This document shows positions 1 to 7,267 of a stretch of DNA of 32,759 nt, in pieces (the stretch's first letter is position 1; every line of letters begins with the position of its first letter). The notes beneath the pieces were generated by a model. It did no database searches. It was not told the DNA's origin and saw nothing but the letters and a program-made list of their open reading frames with translations. Source of the DNA: an uncultured Collinsella sp. (GTDB taxonomy: Bacteria; Actinomycetota; Coriobacteriia; Coriobacteriales; Coriobacteriaceae); assembly GCA_900759565.1 (NCBI GenBank), contig CAAEVV010000014.1, forward strand, positions 1-32,759, read 5' to 3'. A program made the position numbers and the translations under genes.

Positions 1-60
1 ACCGATTGCAAGCGGTCGGCGGGGCCATTGTGGCTCTTGACAGCGGATTGGGTCATATGA

Positions 61-171
61 GCGAAAGCCCGCCAGGGCGAGCAAGGTGCCTTGAAACAAG
101 GCGGCATTGACCTTCTGGTCATGCCGCCGAAGTTGAAAGGCAGATTGCCGCTCTGGCGGGCTTGCAGCGTC
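61..171 (+). repeat. Structured intergenic element, copy 1 of 3
   Basis: This 111-nt unit is 89% identical to 8608-8718 (99 of 111 positions) and shares its core and fold with 13409-13518. Read on the + strand it forms one long interrupted hairpin. The basal helix is 65-79 with 149-163. GCAA (81-84) then faces TTGC (145-148), and TGCCTT (87-92) pairs with AAGGCA (137-142). A tandem G-A/G-A step follows (93-94 with 135-136), then an apical helix 100-112 with 117-128 and a TTCT loop. It ends in TTGCAGCGTC. A second hairpin (176-204) follows after four bases. It lies 3' of the GntR1 stop. The family is not one I recognise. Confidence 0.85.
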
Positions 172-175
172 AACC

Positions 176-204
176 GGTCCGCCGTTCGTTAGAACGGCGG
201 AACC
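176..204. terminator. Hairpin just after the GntR1 stop codon
   Basis: CCGCCGTTC (179-187) pairs with GAACGGCGG (192-200) around a GTTA loop, and flanking GGT and AACC extend it with one bulge. It sits a few bases past the stop of the minus-strand GntR1 gene, so it can end that transcript, but no T-run follows on either strand. It also keeps the same spacing to element copy 1 that matching hairpins keep at copies 2 and 3, so it may be part of that element rather than a plain terminator. Confidence 0.5.
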
Positions 205-208
205 AACC

Positions 209-928
209 CTACATGACCATAACGTAGCGTGATCCCACGTAGTACTGCTTACCCATCAGGACCGGCTCGCCATTGGGGCCCGTGAAGCCGGCACGCAGGT
301 TGAGCAGCGGATCGTGCGGAGCAATGCCCAGCTCGGCCGCCTGCTCGGTATTGGCACGAACGGCCTCGACCGTGCGGTAGCCAACCGAGACAATCGGCGT
401 TCCGCCAACACGCTCGACCTCGGCAAAAATCGACTTGTCCTCAAGATCGGCCGTCAACAGCTCACGGTAGGCGTCAAACGGCACAAAGATGTTCTCCTCA
501 AAGATGGGCTCGCCGTCGGCTGTACGCACGCGCTTAATATGCAGCAGCAGCGCGTCCTTCTGCAGGCCAAAGAACTCCATCTCGTTTTGACGTGCCGGCA
601 CAATCTGGCGATCGACCACATGTGCGCCCGCCTTCATGCCATTATCGGCACACAGCGCGGTAAACGTCTGCAGCGTCGAAGCGTGGAACTGGCGGTTGAT
701 GTGCGGCGTGGAGACAAAGGTGCCACGGCCCTGCTGCTTAACCAGGTAGCCATCGGAGCACAGCTCCTCGACGGCGCGGCGCACCGTAATGCGGCTCACA
801 TCGTACTGCTCGGCTAGCTCAAGCTCGGACGGAATACGCTCCTTGGGTGCATAAACACCTTTCTCGATCGCATCCTTAATTTCGTCGTAAATCTGCTGGT
901 AAAGCGGTGCATTTTTGGGTGCAGGCAT
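209..928 (-). CDS. GntR/HutC-type transcriptional regulator 1 (UTRA domain)
   Basis: A 239-residue regulator. The N-terminal winged helix-turn-helix (about residues 8-75) contains IPSELELAEQYDVSRITVRR and the GRGTFV wing typical of GntR proteins. The rest (about 90-232) is a UTRA ligand domain, used in this family to sense phosphorylated sugars or amino compounds. Length is normal. The ATG at 928 has only a weak GAGTGA ribosome site, and no better start is nearby. Its promoter carries the palindrome ACGT-N5-ACGT (965-977), which recurs exactly before the PTS operon and with one mismatch before the EamA permease. I infer that it represses itself and both of those units, induced by the PTS product. 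The family call is secure; the regulon is inference. Confidence 0.93.
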   Translation of the reverse strand: MPAPKNAPLYQQIYDEIKDAIEKGVYAPKERIPSELELAEQYDVSRITVRRAVEELCSDGYLVKQQGRGTFVSTPHINRQFHASTLQTFTALCADNGMKAGAHVVDRQIVPARQNEMEFFGLQKDALLLHIKRVRTADGEPIFEENIFVPFDAYRELLTADLEDKSIFAEVERVGGTPIVSVGYRTVEAVRANTEQAAELGIAPHDPLLNLRAGFTGPNGEPVLMGKQYYVGSRYVMVM

Positions 929-940
929 ATCTAATCACTC

Positions 941-977
941 TATCGAAATATCGAAATAACTAATACGTATATAACGT
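941..977 (-). promoter_or_regulatory. GntR1 control region: ACGT-N5-ACGT operator and tandem 8-mer
   Basis: ACGT-ATATA-ACGT lies at 965-977, 37-49 bases upstream of the GntR1 start. It matches the site in the PTS promoter (7116-7130) and approximates the one at 8390-8402. Next to it, TATCGAAA is repeated twice in tandem (941-956), of unknown role. The AT-rich stretch includes TATATA on the minus strand as a possible -10. I found no convincing -35. Confidence 0.6.
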
Positions 978-1019
978 CTAGTTTCATATTACCTCATAAT
1001 GATAAAACGATACACCCTC

Positions 1020-1063
1020 CCTACCAAAAAGCGACAGCTTCATTTTGGTAGGTTTTATCTGGG
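1020..1063. repeat. Hairpin repeat of the GGGACAG type, copy near YitT 3' end
   Basis: CCTACCAAAA (1020-1029) pairs with TTTTGGTAGG (1043-1052) around a loop containing GCGACAG, followed by TTTTATCTGGG. The 44-base unit matches 3155-3198 at 40 positions. On the + strand the stem is followed by TTTTAT, so it resembles a terminator in that direction. On the minus strand it lies between the YitT stop and the GntR1 promoter. Confidence 0.75.
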
Positions 1064-1148
1064 CAAACGAGAGTCTCTCGAAAGCAACGGGGCTTTCGGG
1101 GGGGGCTCGTTCGGATGGGTTGCGCAGGACCGGCAAAATGCCAATACC

Positions 1149-2156
1149 CTACTTGCCGTCGTCCTGCTGCAGGCTGTCCTGTTCGCTGAGGCGCGCCTGC
1201 CTGCTGGCCATGCGTGCGGGCTTGTCGGGATCGGGAACGGCCGTGGGCATGGGCTCGTCGACATGACCACCCCACCAGCCGCCCACAAAGTTGAGCGTGT
1301 GGAACACGTTGATCACGGCGCCGGGATCAACGTCGCACACCAGCTTGATAATGTCCTGGCTCTCGTAGGTCGAGACAACGGTGTTCAGAAGGTACATCTT
1401 TTCGCGGCTATATCCGCCGACGACCTCGGCGCAGCTTATGCCGTGCTGAAAATGGTTTACGTAGGCAGTCATGACCTCGTCTGCCTTACGCGTCGTGATC
1501 TGCAGCGTCACGCGATCGTAGCGACGATAGAAACTGTCGATGGTCTTGGTCGAAATAAACTGGAACACGATGGAATACGCCGCCTTGTCCCAGCCAAACA
1601 TAAAGCCAAAGATCGCCAGGATAAAGCAGTTGAAACCAAAGATGACGCCCCAGATGGTCTTGCCCGTGTGGTTGGAAACCCACAGCGCGATAAAGTCGGT
1701 GCCGCCGGTGGATGCGCCGGATTTAAGTGCGATGGCAGCGCCCAGACCCGAGACCACGCCGCCAAAAATGATGAGCATGATCTTGTCGCCCAAAAATGGA
1801 GCGAAGTGAAAGACGTTGAGGAACAGCGACGAGAGCACGACCTGCATCATCGAGAAGATGACGAAGCGCTTGCTAATGCCGCTCCAGCATAGGAGCGCCA
1901 CGGGGATGTTGAGCGCGAGCATACCGAGCGAAATATCGATGTGAACGCCACCCAGCGAGGTAACGCGATCGAGTAGGACCGCGACGCCGGTAAGACCGCT
2001 CGGAAGCAGGTCGGCGGGCTGAATGAACGCCTGGATCAGGAATGTCTGGAGAACGGCGGAAATCGTGACCGCCACGGCAGTAATGGCGCGGCGGACGATG
2101 GTAAGGCGGCCGAGCACGAGCACGCGGTCCGTGAGCTGATCGATGGCGTTCGCCAC
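1149..2156 (-). CDS. YitT/DUF2179 family membrane protein
   Basis: An integral membrane protein of about 335 residues with five or more hydrophobic segments in the first 200 residues, including the SGASTGGTDFIA signature of YitT proteins. A soluble C-terminal DUF2179-like domain follows (about 200-300), then a polar tail. The function of the family is unknown; transport or sensing has been suggested. The reading frame stays open to a TTG at 2177, but AAAGGAG (2162-2168) lies inside that extension and sits five bases before a GTG at 2156, so I chose the GTG. Neighbours are convergent repeats and GntR1, with a hairpin between. Nothing ties it to the PTS system beyond location. Confidence 0.88.
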   Translation of the reverse strand: MANAIDQLTDRVLVLGRLTIVRRAITAVAVTISAVLQTFLIQAFIQPADLLPSGLTGVAVLLDRVTSLGGVHIDISLGMLALNIPVALLCWSGISKRFVIFSMMQVVLSSLFLNVFHFAPFLGDKIMLIIFGGVVSGLGAAIALKSGASTGGTDFIALWVSNHTGKTIWGVIFGFNCFILAIFGFMFGWDKAAYSIVFQFISTKTIDSFYRRYDRVTLQITTRKADEVMTAYVNHFQHGISCAEVVGGYSREKMYLLNTVVSTYESQDIIKLVCDVDPGAVINVFHTLNFVGGWWGGHVDEPMPTAVPDPDKPARMASRQARLSEQDSLQQDDGK

Positions 2157-2201
2157 GCGGGCTCCTTTCGAAGGCAAATCTGGTTGTGAGGCATGTCGGC
2201 G

Positions 2202-2207
2202 ATTGTA
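2202..2207 (-). promoter_or_regulatory. Possible -10 box for the YitT gene
   Basis: TACAAT on the minus strand lies about 46 bases before the GTG start. The best -35 candidate, TTGAAG, is at an overlong spacing of 20, so the assignment is weak. Confidence 0.35.
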
Positions 2208-2293
2208 GCACGGAGCATGCGGGGGCGCTTCAATTCACCCTCCCTCGACAACCAAAGCGGGACCAGCAACCCACGACCAAAGGCCCAAATAAC

Positions 2294-2412
2294 AAGTGAG
2301 TAGACTTTACGCGACCTGCAGAGCACACCCAAAACCGCCACCCCTGTGACCTGCGGTTTTACTAGAGCAGATGCGCTTTGTGCTCGTCTTGCACCAAAAA
2401 GTCTACTCACTT
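2294..2412. repeat. MITE-like 119-bp element with 15-bp terminal inverted repeats
   Basis: AAGTGAGTAGACTTT (2294-2308) is the exact reverse complement of 2398-2412. Nested inside are GAGCACA (2321-2327) with TGTGCTC (2379-2385), and AAAACCGC (2331-2338) with GCGGTTTT (2353-2360), giving a cruciform-like fold. It encodes no credible protein. It fills most of the 353-bp gap between YitT and the HAD gene. I saw no target-site duplication. The rest of the gap holds the YitT leader and AT-rich sequence without a clear signal. Confidence 0.7.
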
Positions 2413-2509
2413 AGCCCGAATCGAAGCCAAAAGGATCAAAATTGAAACCAAATTAAGCCAATCCATCACAAAAAACGTTTGAACCCGTGCTTCTCGCGGC
2501 GGATTGACA

Positions 2510-3139
2510 CTACAAAGCGACCAAAATGTCGGTCAGATTATCGATAACGGCATCGGCTCGCGATTGATCGAGGTTGACGCCCTCGTGCGGACGCAGCGCC
2601 AGGACTCGGGCGCCGGAGCGTTTGCCGGCCTCGATGCCTAAAGGCGAATCCTCGATAACCAGGCACTCGGCAGGCTCCACCCCCAGCGCCTCCATGGCAC
2701 GCAGGTAGATCTCGGGGTCGGGCTTAAACGCACTGCACTCGTGACCGCTGATGGTGTAGTCCAGCACATCGGCGATATCGGCAATCTCTACCAGCTCGTC
2801 AATCAACTCGCGATAGGACGAGCTCGCGATGGCACACTTCACGCCGCGCTCGTGCAGCTCACGCATCACCGGCTCCGTCTGCTCGTTGAGCAGCTCGGCA
2901 TACGGAACGGGGTGGTCCGGGCTGTAGACCTGCTTGTACTCCACGCGCAGACGCTCGCGCAGCTCAACATCGTCGGGCACCAGCGCCTCCCAAATGGCAG
3001 GCTCGTTAGACCCCGAAAGATCGGGGATCTCGTCAAAGTGGAACCCTTTCTCTTCCATAAACGCCACGCGACGACGGTTGTAGAACCACTCGGTATCGAC
3101 CAGCACGCCGTCCATATCAAACAGCACTGCCTTGATCAT
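2510..3139 (-). CDS. HAD-superfamily phosphatase/phosphoglucomutase-like hydrolase
   Basis: A 209-residue soluble HAD hydrolase. Motif I is FDMDGVLVDTE with the nucleophile Asp8 and acid/base Asp10. Motif II is AIASSS, motif III is the Lys of FKPDPE, and motif IV is the acidic IEDSPLGI. A helical cap lies between motifs I and II, as in beta-phosphoglucomutase and sugar-phosphate phosphatases (subfamily IA). The ATG at 3139 is chosen because GGAGG lies eight bases before it; the frame upstream only reads through repeat sequence. It follows the terminator of the SIS/PTS operon, so it is probably transcribed separately. A role on sugar phosphates from that pathway is possible but unproven. Confidence 0.9.
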   Translation of the reverse strand: MIKAVLFDMDGVLVDTEWFYNRRRVAFMEEKGFHFDEIPDLSGSNEPAIWEALVPDDVELRERLRVEYKQVYSPDHPVPYAELLNEQTEPVMRELHERGVKCAIASSSYRELIDELVEIADIADVLDYTISGHECSAFKPDPEIYLRAMEALGVEPAECLVIEDSPLGIEAGKRSGARVLALRPHEGVNLDQSRADAVIDNLTDILVAL

Positions 3140-3154
3140 ACGCATCTCCTCCCA

Positions 3155-3198
3155 CCTGCCAAAAAGGGACAGGTTTATTTTGGTAGGTTTTATCTGGG
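3155..3198. repeat. Hairpin repeat of the GGGACAG type, copy in the HAD leader
   Basis: CCTGCCAAAA (3155-3164) pairs with TTTTGGTAGG (3178-3187) around GGGACAG, followed by TTTTATCTGGG. It is the partner of 1020-1063. On the minus strand it lies directly before the HAD ribosome site, so it would be in that mRNA leader. Confidence 0.75.
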
Positions 3199-3233
3199 GT
3201 TTTGCGACGCGACAGACGCACCCTCCCCAAAGC

Positions 3234-3268
3234 AAAAAAGGGGACGGGGCGCAAACCCCATCCCCTTT
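3234..3268 (-). terminator. Terminator of the PTS/SIS operon
   Basis: On the minus strand AAAGGGGATGGGG pairs with CCCCGTCCCCTTT, one G-T wobble included, around a TTTGCG loop and is followed by a T-run. It starts 32 bases after the SIS1 stop. Confidence 0.88.
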
Positions 3269-3299
3269 CAATCAACCTGTAAGGTCTACTTACTTGTGA

Positions 3300-4283
3300 T
3301 TAGTAGGAAAGCTTCCACATGTAGCGACGCATGGTCAGCGGGTGCTGACGGGCCTCGGCGATCTGATTGCCGTACTCGCGCATAACGGCGAGGTGCAGCA
3401 GCGGGTTGAAGTAGGTGACAACGCTCGCGGGCACGGCGTCAGCCAGGCCGTAGTCCTTGGAGTCGATCAGAGCGACCTTGGCGCCCATGCGCTTAAGGAA
3501 GGTGAGGGCGCGGGCGTCCATCGGACGGGTAGCGCCATCGGACATGAAGAAGACGTAGGGCTTACCCTCGGTGGAAACCTCGAACGGGCCGTGGAAGTAC
3601 TCGCCGGTGTTGTAGGCGGCGGCGTCGATCCACTGCATCTCGGTGAACAGGAAGGCGGCGTGAGAATAAGCCATCTTCTCGGAGGCACCGGAAGCCATGA
3701 AGTAGATCATCTTGTCGTCCTTGAAGTCCTCGGCGAACTTCTTGGCGAGCTTCTTGCAGTGCTGAGCGGCGTTCTCGCAGAGCTCGAAGACGTTGGTGAG
3801 GCCGGTGATCATGTCCTCGTAGTGGTCATAGCCCTCGGTCTGCTGAAGGATCTCGACAGCAAGAGCGATGGCGTAGCCGGGCTTCTCGCACTTGGCAGCG
3901 AAGTTGGCGTGGAAGCCGTGAACGATGACGTAGTCAGCGTCGACGGTCAGAGCGGAGCCAGCCTTGTTGGTGAGGGAGACGACCGGGCAGTTGTGCTTCT
4001 TGGCAGTCTTGTTGGCCTCGACGGTCTCGGGCGTGGAGCCACCGAGGGAGCAGGTGATCACGAAGGTGTGCTCGTTGACCCAGGAAGGCGTGTCGTAGTT
4101 GAACTCGTTAGCGGTGAAGATCTGAACGTTCAGCTTGTCCGTGTTGTTGGCCAGGAAGTACTTGGCAGGGTAGAGGTCGGACATGGAAGCACCGCAGCCG
4201 ACGAAGGCGACGCTGTGGATCTCGTGGTTGGACAGGACGTCAGCGACGATCTGCTTAGGGAGGTTAAGGTCGATCTCGTACAT
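3300..4283 (-). CDS. SIS-domain sugar-amine phosphate deglycase-like protein 1 (FrlB/Gfr type)
   Basis: A 327-residue protein with two SIS folds (about 20-150 and 185-300). It resembles FrlB and the Gfr deglycases, which split phosphorylated Amadori products into a hexose phosphate and an amino acid. The phosphate-loop region is CSLGGSTPET (78-87). GEYFHGPFE (227-235) supplies Glu228 and His231, matching the catalytic Glu and His region of GlmS and FrlB. The C-terminus RRYMWKLSY matches the end of the second SIS protein in the window. The ATG at 4283 has AAAGGA nine bases upstream; an ATG at 4292 touches that site and is rejected. It is the last gene of the PTS operon. The exact substrate is inferred from the PTS link, not shown. 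Confidence 0.85.
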   Translation of the reverse strand: MYEIDLNLPKQIVADVLSNHEIHSVAFVGCGASMSDLYPAKYFLANNTDKLNVQIFTANEFNYDTPSWVNEHTFVITCSLGGSTPETVEANKTAKKHNCPVVSLTNKAGSALTVDADYVIVHGFHANFAAKCEKPGYAIALAVEILQQTEGYDHYEDMITGLTNVFELCENAAQHCKKLAKKFAEDFKDDKMIYFMASGASEKMAYSHAAFLFTEMQWIDAAAYNTGEYFHGPFEVSTEGKPYVFFMSDGATRPMDARALTFLKRMGAKVALIDSKDYGLADAVPASVVTYFNPLLHLAVMREYGNQIAEARQHPLTMRRYMWKLSY

Positions 4284-4376
4284 CTGACACATTCCTTTCG
4301 ATTTTTTGCGGCGCCACATTGCCGGGCGCTCGCAGGGTTACCGTGATTTGGACCGAGTTGCCGGCCCGTTGAGGAT

Positions 4377-4403
4377 GTGACAAAGGGACTGTCCCATTGT
4401 CAC
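4377..4403. repeat. 27-base palindromic hairpin within the PTS operon
   Basis: GTGACAA-A-GGGAC-T-GTCCC-A-TTGTCAC folds perfectly with mismatches only at the A positions and the centre. It belongs to the GGGACAG/CTGTCCC repeat class seen at several places here. It lies between EIID and SIS1. Confidence 0.75.
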
Positions 4404-4417
4404 GTATAGGGATGGAA

Positions 4418-4448
4418 GCCTGCCTGGGGTATGGGATGCCAGGCAGGC
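4418..4448 (-). terminator. Intra-operon hairpin after EIID
   Basis: GCCTGCCTGG (4418-4427) pairs perfectly with CCAGGCAGGC (4439-4448). It starts 35 bases past the EIID stop and has no T-run on the minus strand, so it is more likely an mRNA-end stabiliser or partial terminator that tunes SIS1 levels than a full stop. Confidence 0.5.
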
Positions 4449-4482
4449 CCCCGGGGGAAAGCGGTTAGACGCTTGGTCGCGA

Positions 4483-5316
4483 CTAGGCCAGGATGCCGGC
4501 CGCGGAGAGGGCGATGCCGCCCACGATGGCGATCACGAGAAGCCAACCGGTGTTGACGTTCTTCTTGATGAGCCAGTACATAAGGCCGGTGAGGCCAAGG
4601 GAAATCATCTGGGGCATCATGCCGTCCAGGATGTCCTGGATCACGACGGTGCCGTCAGCGAACTGCAGCGGGGTGGTGGCGCCGATCAGCGTAGCGATCA
4701 TGCCGCCCACGGACATAAGACCCACGATGCCGCAGACATACATGAGCTTCTCCATGAGGTCGCCGCCCTGAAGCTTGCTCAGGTACTCGTGGCCGCCCTG
4801 ATAGCCCATCTTGGCTGCGAACCAAGTAATCAGCACGGAGGGAACGATGGAGATGAGAAGGGCCAGGATCGGGCCCATGATGGAGCCCTGCTGAGCCAGC
4901 TGAACGCCCAAGCCAAAGGCGATAACGCGGATGGTGCCCTGGAAGAAGGAGTCACCGATGCCGGAAAGCGGGCCCATAAGGGAGGTCTTGACCGCGTTAA
5001 TCGAATCGGGGTTGAAGTTCTCGGGATCCTTGGCGTACTCCTCCTCCATGGAGGCGGCGAGGCCCAGGATGAAAGCGCTCGTCTGCGGGGTGCAGTTGTA
5101 GAACGCCATGTGACGGTGGTAAGCCTCTTTCTTAGCAGCAAGCTGCTTGGGGTCGGACTCGTCCGGATAGAGGCGATCGAGCGTGGGAACCATACCGTAG
5201 AGGAAGCCCATGTTCATCTGACGCTCGTAGTTCCAAGAGGCCTGGATGGCCCAGGAGCGCCAGAAGAACTGGCTGACCTTCTTGTTCAGGGACACGTCCT
5301 TGGTTGCGGTTGCCAT
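4483..5316 (-). CDS. PTS mannose-family EIID subunit
   Basis: A 277-residue EIID, the membrane partner of EIIC in mannose-type phosphotransferase permeases. The N-terminal part holds SQFFWRSWAIQASWNYERQM, typical of EIID; the middle has GPLSGIGDSFFQGTIR; the C-terminal part is hydrophobic with several membrane passes. The ATG at 5316 is chosen because AGGAGG, which overlaps the EIIC stop codon, lies eight bases before it. The gap to EIIC is only 13 bases, indicating one transcript. EIIC and EIID together form the sugar channel, with phosphate supplied by the EIIAB protein encoded upstream. Confidence 0.95.
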   Translation of the reverse strand: MATATKDVSLNKKVSQFFWRSWAIQASWNYERQMNMGFLYGMVPTLDRLYPDESDPKQLAAKKEAYHRHMAFYNCTPQTSAFILGLAASMEEEYAKDPENFNPDSINAVKTSLMGPLSGIGDSFFQGTIRVIAFGLGVQLAQQGSIMGPILALLISIVPSVLITWFAAKMGYQGGHEYLSKLQGGDLMEKLMYVCGIVGLMSVGGMIATLIGATTPLQFADGTVVIQDILDGMMPQMISLGLTGLMYWLIKKNVNTGWLLVIAIVGGIALSAAGILA

Positions 5317-5329
5317 AGTGTGTTCCTCC

Positions 5330-6124
5330 TTAGTCTTCGTCGTCTTCGAGCGGATCGTAGTCGGAATCGACACCGGCGGCTGCATGGGAACCGTTGAACT
5401 TGAAGCCCATGAAGACGACAGCCAGGCACACACCGATCAGAGCGACCGCGATGACGGACAGGTTGAGGTAAGCGGCGAGCAGGAAACCGATGAACAGGAA
5501 CGGAGTCATACCCTTCTTGATCATCATGGTGAGCAGCAGGGCCAAGCCGTAGGCGGTCATGATCTTGGTCGAAACGTTAAGACCAGTGGACAGCCACTCG
5601 GGAACCATGTTGACGATGGCCTGAACCAGGTCGGTGCCAACAAAGACGGCGAGGAAGATCGGCAGGAAGTACATGATGGCGTACAAACCGGAGCCGGCGC
5701 AGATGTGCATACGGTAGGCGGTCTTGAACTTTCCGTTATCGATCGCGTTATCTGCCACATGGGTGAGGACGGCGATGATGGAACGGAACACGATGCCGAG
5801 GAGCTGACCCAGGACGGCGACCGGGATGGCGATCGTCATGGCGGTCTCGGCAGAAGCATCGGTCAGGCACGCAAAGGCAGCGGCTACGATGCCGCCCAGG
5901 ACCATATCGGGCGGAACGGCGGCGCCGACCTGCACCAGGCCCATGGACACGAGCTCGACGGCGGCACCGACGGCAAGGCCGGTGGGCACATCGCCCAGCA
6001 GCAGACCGACGAGCGTAGCGCCAACGAGGGGCTGCTCGAAGTTAAGACGACCGAGCAGGCGGGAGTCCCACATGCAGAACACGCCGACGAGGCCGACGAG
6101 CACCGCACTGATGAACGTATTCAT
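5330..6124 (-). CDS. PTS mannose/sorbose-family EIIC subunit
   Basis: A 264-residue, very hydrophobic EIIC. It shows family features such as the early RLNFEQPLVGATLVGLLLGD stretch and a PPDMVLGGI loop, and ends in an acidic soluble tail (DPLEDDED). It should form the sugar pathway with EIID. The ATG at 6124 has AAAGGAG six bases upstream. A small hairpin (AGGC-AAAA-GCCT near 6135-6150) lies in the 36-base gap after EIIAB. Confidence 0.95.
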   Translation of the reverse strand: MNTFISAVLVGLVGVFCMWDSRLLGRLNFEQPLVGATLVGLLLGDVPTGLAVGAAVELVSMGLVQVGAAVPPDMVLGGIVAAAFACLTDASAETAMTIAIPVAVLGQLLGIVFRSIIAVLTHVADNAIDNGKFKTAYRMHICAGSGLYAIMYFLPIFLAVFVGTDLVQAIVNMVPEWLSTGLNVSTKIMTAYGLALLLTMMIKKGMTPFLFIGFLLAAYLNLSVIAVALIGVCLAVVFMGFKFNGSHAAAGVDSDYDPLEDDED

Positions 6125-6160
6125 ACCCTTCTCCTTTCAGTCAGGCAAAAGCCTGGTTGA

Positions 6161-7084
6161 TTACAGCTTGGCGTCGATGTCGACGCTCTGATACGTAGGG
6201 GTCTGCTGGACGTAGAGCTTGATGCCCATGTCGAGCAGCTGGTTGACGTCGGCCTTCTGGGTGGCGTCGAAGAAGACGGAGCTGTCCTTGCCTCCGACCT
6301 GATCGGCACCGTCGTGGTTGGCGGTGGCGCCCAGGTTGATGGCGTCGAGCTTGTAGCCCTGGCAGAACTGCAGCATCTCGGCGGTGTTGCCAAAGACGAA
6401 CATGACGCGCTCGCCGAGGGTGTTGAGCTTGTCCATCTTGGCGAGGGCACGCTCGACGGTGAAGACGTTCAGGCGCACGCCCTGGGGCTTGGCCAGCTTA
6501 AGAGCGCCCTTCTTGATGTCATCGTTGGCGGCAGCGTTGTCGACGACGATGATACGCTCGGCCTGAACCTTGGTGGTCCAGGTAAAGACGACCTGGCCGT
6601 GCAGCAGACGGTAGTCAAGACGTGCGAGGACGATCTTGGCGGGACCGGAGCTGTGGCGGGACGCCTTAGCCTTCTTGGCGGGAGCCGCGGCAGCCTCGAC
6701 CGGAGCATTGGGGTTGGTCAGACCGGTGCGGGCCTCGTTGATGAGGGCTGCGAGCTCGGCGCCCTTGACGGGGACGGGGCTCATAGCGAGCGTGAGCGCC
6801 AGCGGGATGTTGAAACCGCTGACAACCGTGAACTTCGTGCCGTTCTTGGAAAGCTCGACCATGTTGTTGTTGACCGAGCTGCCGAGCATATCGGTCAGCA
6901 CATAGACGGTGTCGTCCGCGTTGAACGTGGCGATCATAGCCTCAACCTTATTGGTGATGGGCTCCTTGTCGTCACGAGCAAGCGACACGACGTGGACGTT
7001 CGACACGTCGCCGAGAACCATCTCGAGCGTGTCTTTGGCGCCTGCGGCCAGGCCGCCATGAGATGCGAGAATGATCTGATTCAT
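6161..7084 (-). CDS. PTS mannose-family EIIAB fusion protein
   Basis: A 307-residue cytoplasmic two-domain protein. The EIIA domain (1-125) has the phosphorylated histidine in ILASHGGLA (His9). An Ala/Pro/Lys-rich linker (about 127-147) leads to the EIIB domain (148-307), whose phosphorylated histidine is in LLHGQV (His162). This is the domain order of E. coli ManX. It passes phosphate from HPr to the incoming sugar. It is the first gene of the EIIAB-EIIC-EIID-SIS1 operon. The start has AAGGAGGAGG four bases before the ATG. Mannose-family transporters of this architecture import mannose, sorbose, GlcNAc and, in the Gfr system of Salmonella, glucoselysine and fructoselysine. Confidence 0.95.
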   Translation of the reverse strand: MNQIILASHGGLAAGAKDTLEMVLGDVSNVHVVSLARDDKEPITNKVEAMIATFNADDTVYVLTDMLGSSVNNNMVELSKNGTKFTVVSGFNIPLALTLAMSPVPVKGAELAALINEARTGLTNPNAPVEAAAAPAKKAKASRHSSGPAKIVLARLDYRLLHGQVVFTWTTKVQAERIIVVDNAAANDDIKKGALKLAKPQGVRLNVFTVERALAKMDKLNTLGERVMFVFGNTAEMLQFCQGYKLDAINLGATANHDGADQVGGKDSSVFFDATQKADVNQLLDMGIKLYVQQTPTYQSVDIDAKL

Positions 7085-7110
7085 CTTGCCTCCTCCTTTT
7101 CGTTATGGTC

Positions 7111-7130
7111 ATTATAACGTCTTATACGTT
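7111..7130 (-). promoter_or_regulatory. PTS operon promoter -10 and GntR1-type operator
   Basis: On the minus strand a perfect TATAAT (7111-7116) touches the palindrome AACGT-CTTAT-ACGTT (7116-7130). Binding there would block polymerase. The same ACGT-N5-ACGT core lies before GntR1. No good -35 is visible; the best hexamers at spacing 17-18 are AATATA and CAATAT. Confidence 0.7.
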
Positions 7131-7267
7131 GCCTATATTGCTAATTAGTATAAAGACCGTTCGCGGGTGAAAATCGACCGTTGACGGGTTTAACGTACTT
7201 GAAACGTTGGGGCTGGATAGGCCGGCGCTGGCTGGATAACCCCAGGTCAGACGCCGCACACAATCCT

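Noticed and set aside
1..113. Two possible partial reading frames at the left edge: + strand frame 3 (ending with a stop near 111), and a minus-strand ATG near 57 with MTQSAVKSHNG
   Set aside because: Both run into or start beside structured element copy 1, neither has a ribosome site, and the available length is too short to tell coding from chance.
61..171. Structured element as a riboswitch for the adjacent gene
   Set aside because: All three copies lie 3' of minus-strand genes and none lies in a leader directly before a + strand start, so a cis riboswitch role is unlikely.
61..171. Hammerhead, twister or other known self-cleaving ribozyme
   Set aside because: The core motifs of those ribozymes are absent on either strand as far as I can read.
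3280..3298. AGGTCTACTTACTTGTG, similar to the terminal repeat of the MITE-like element
   Set aside because: Several mismatches and no matching second arm; probably chance or a decayed remnant.
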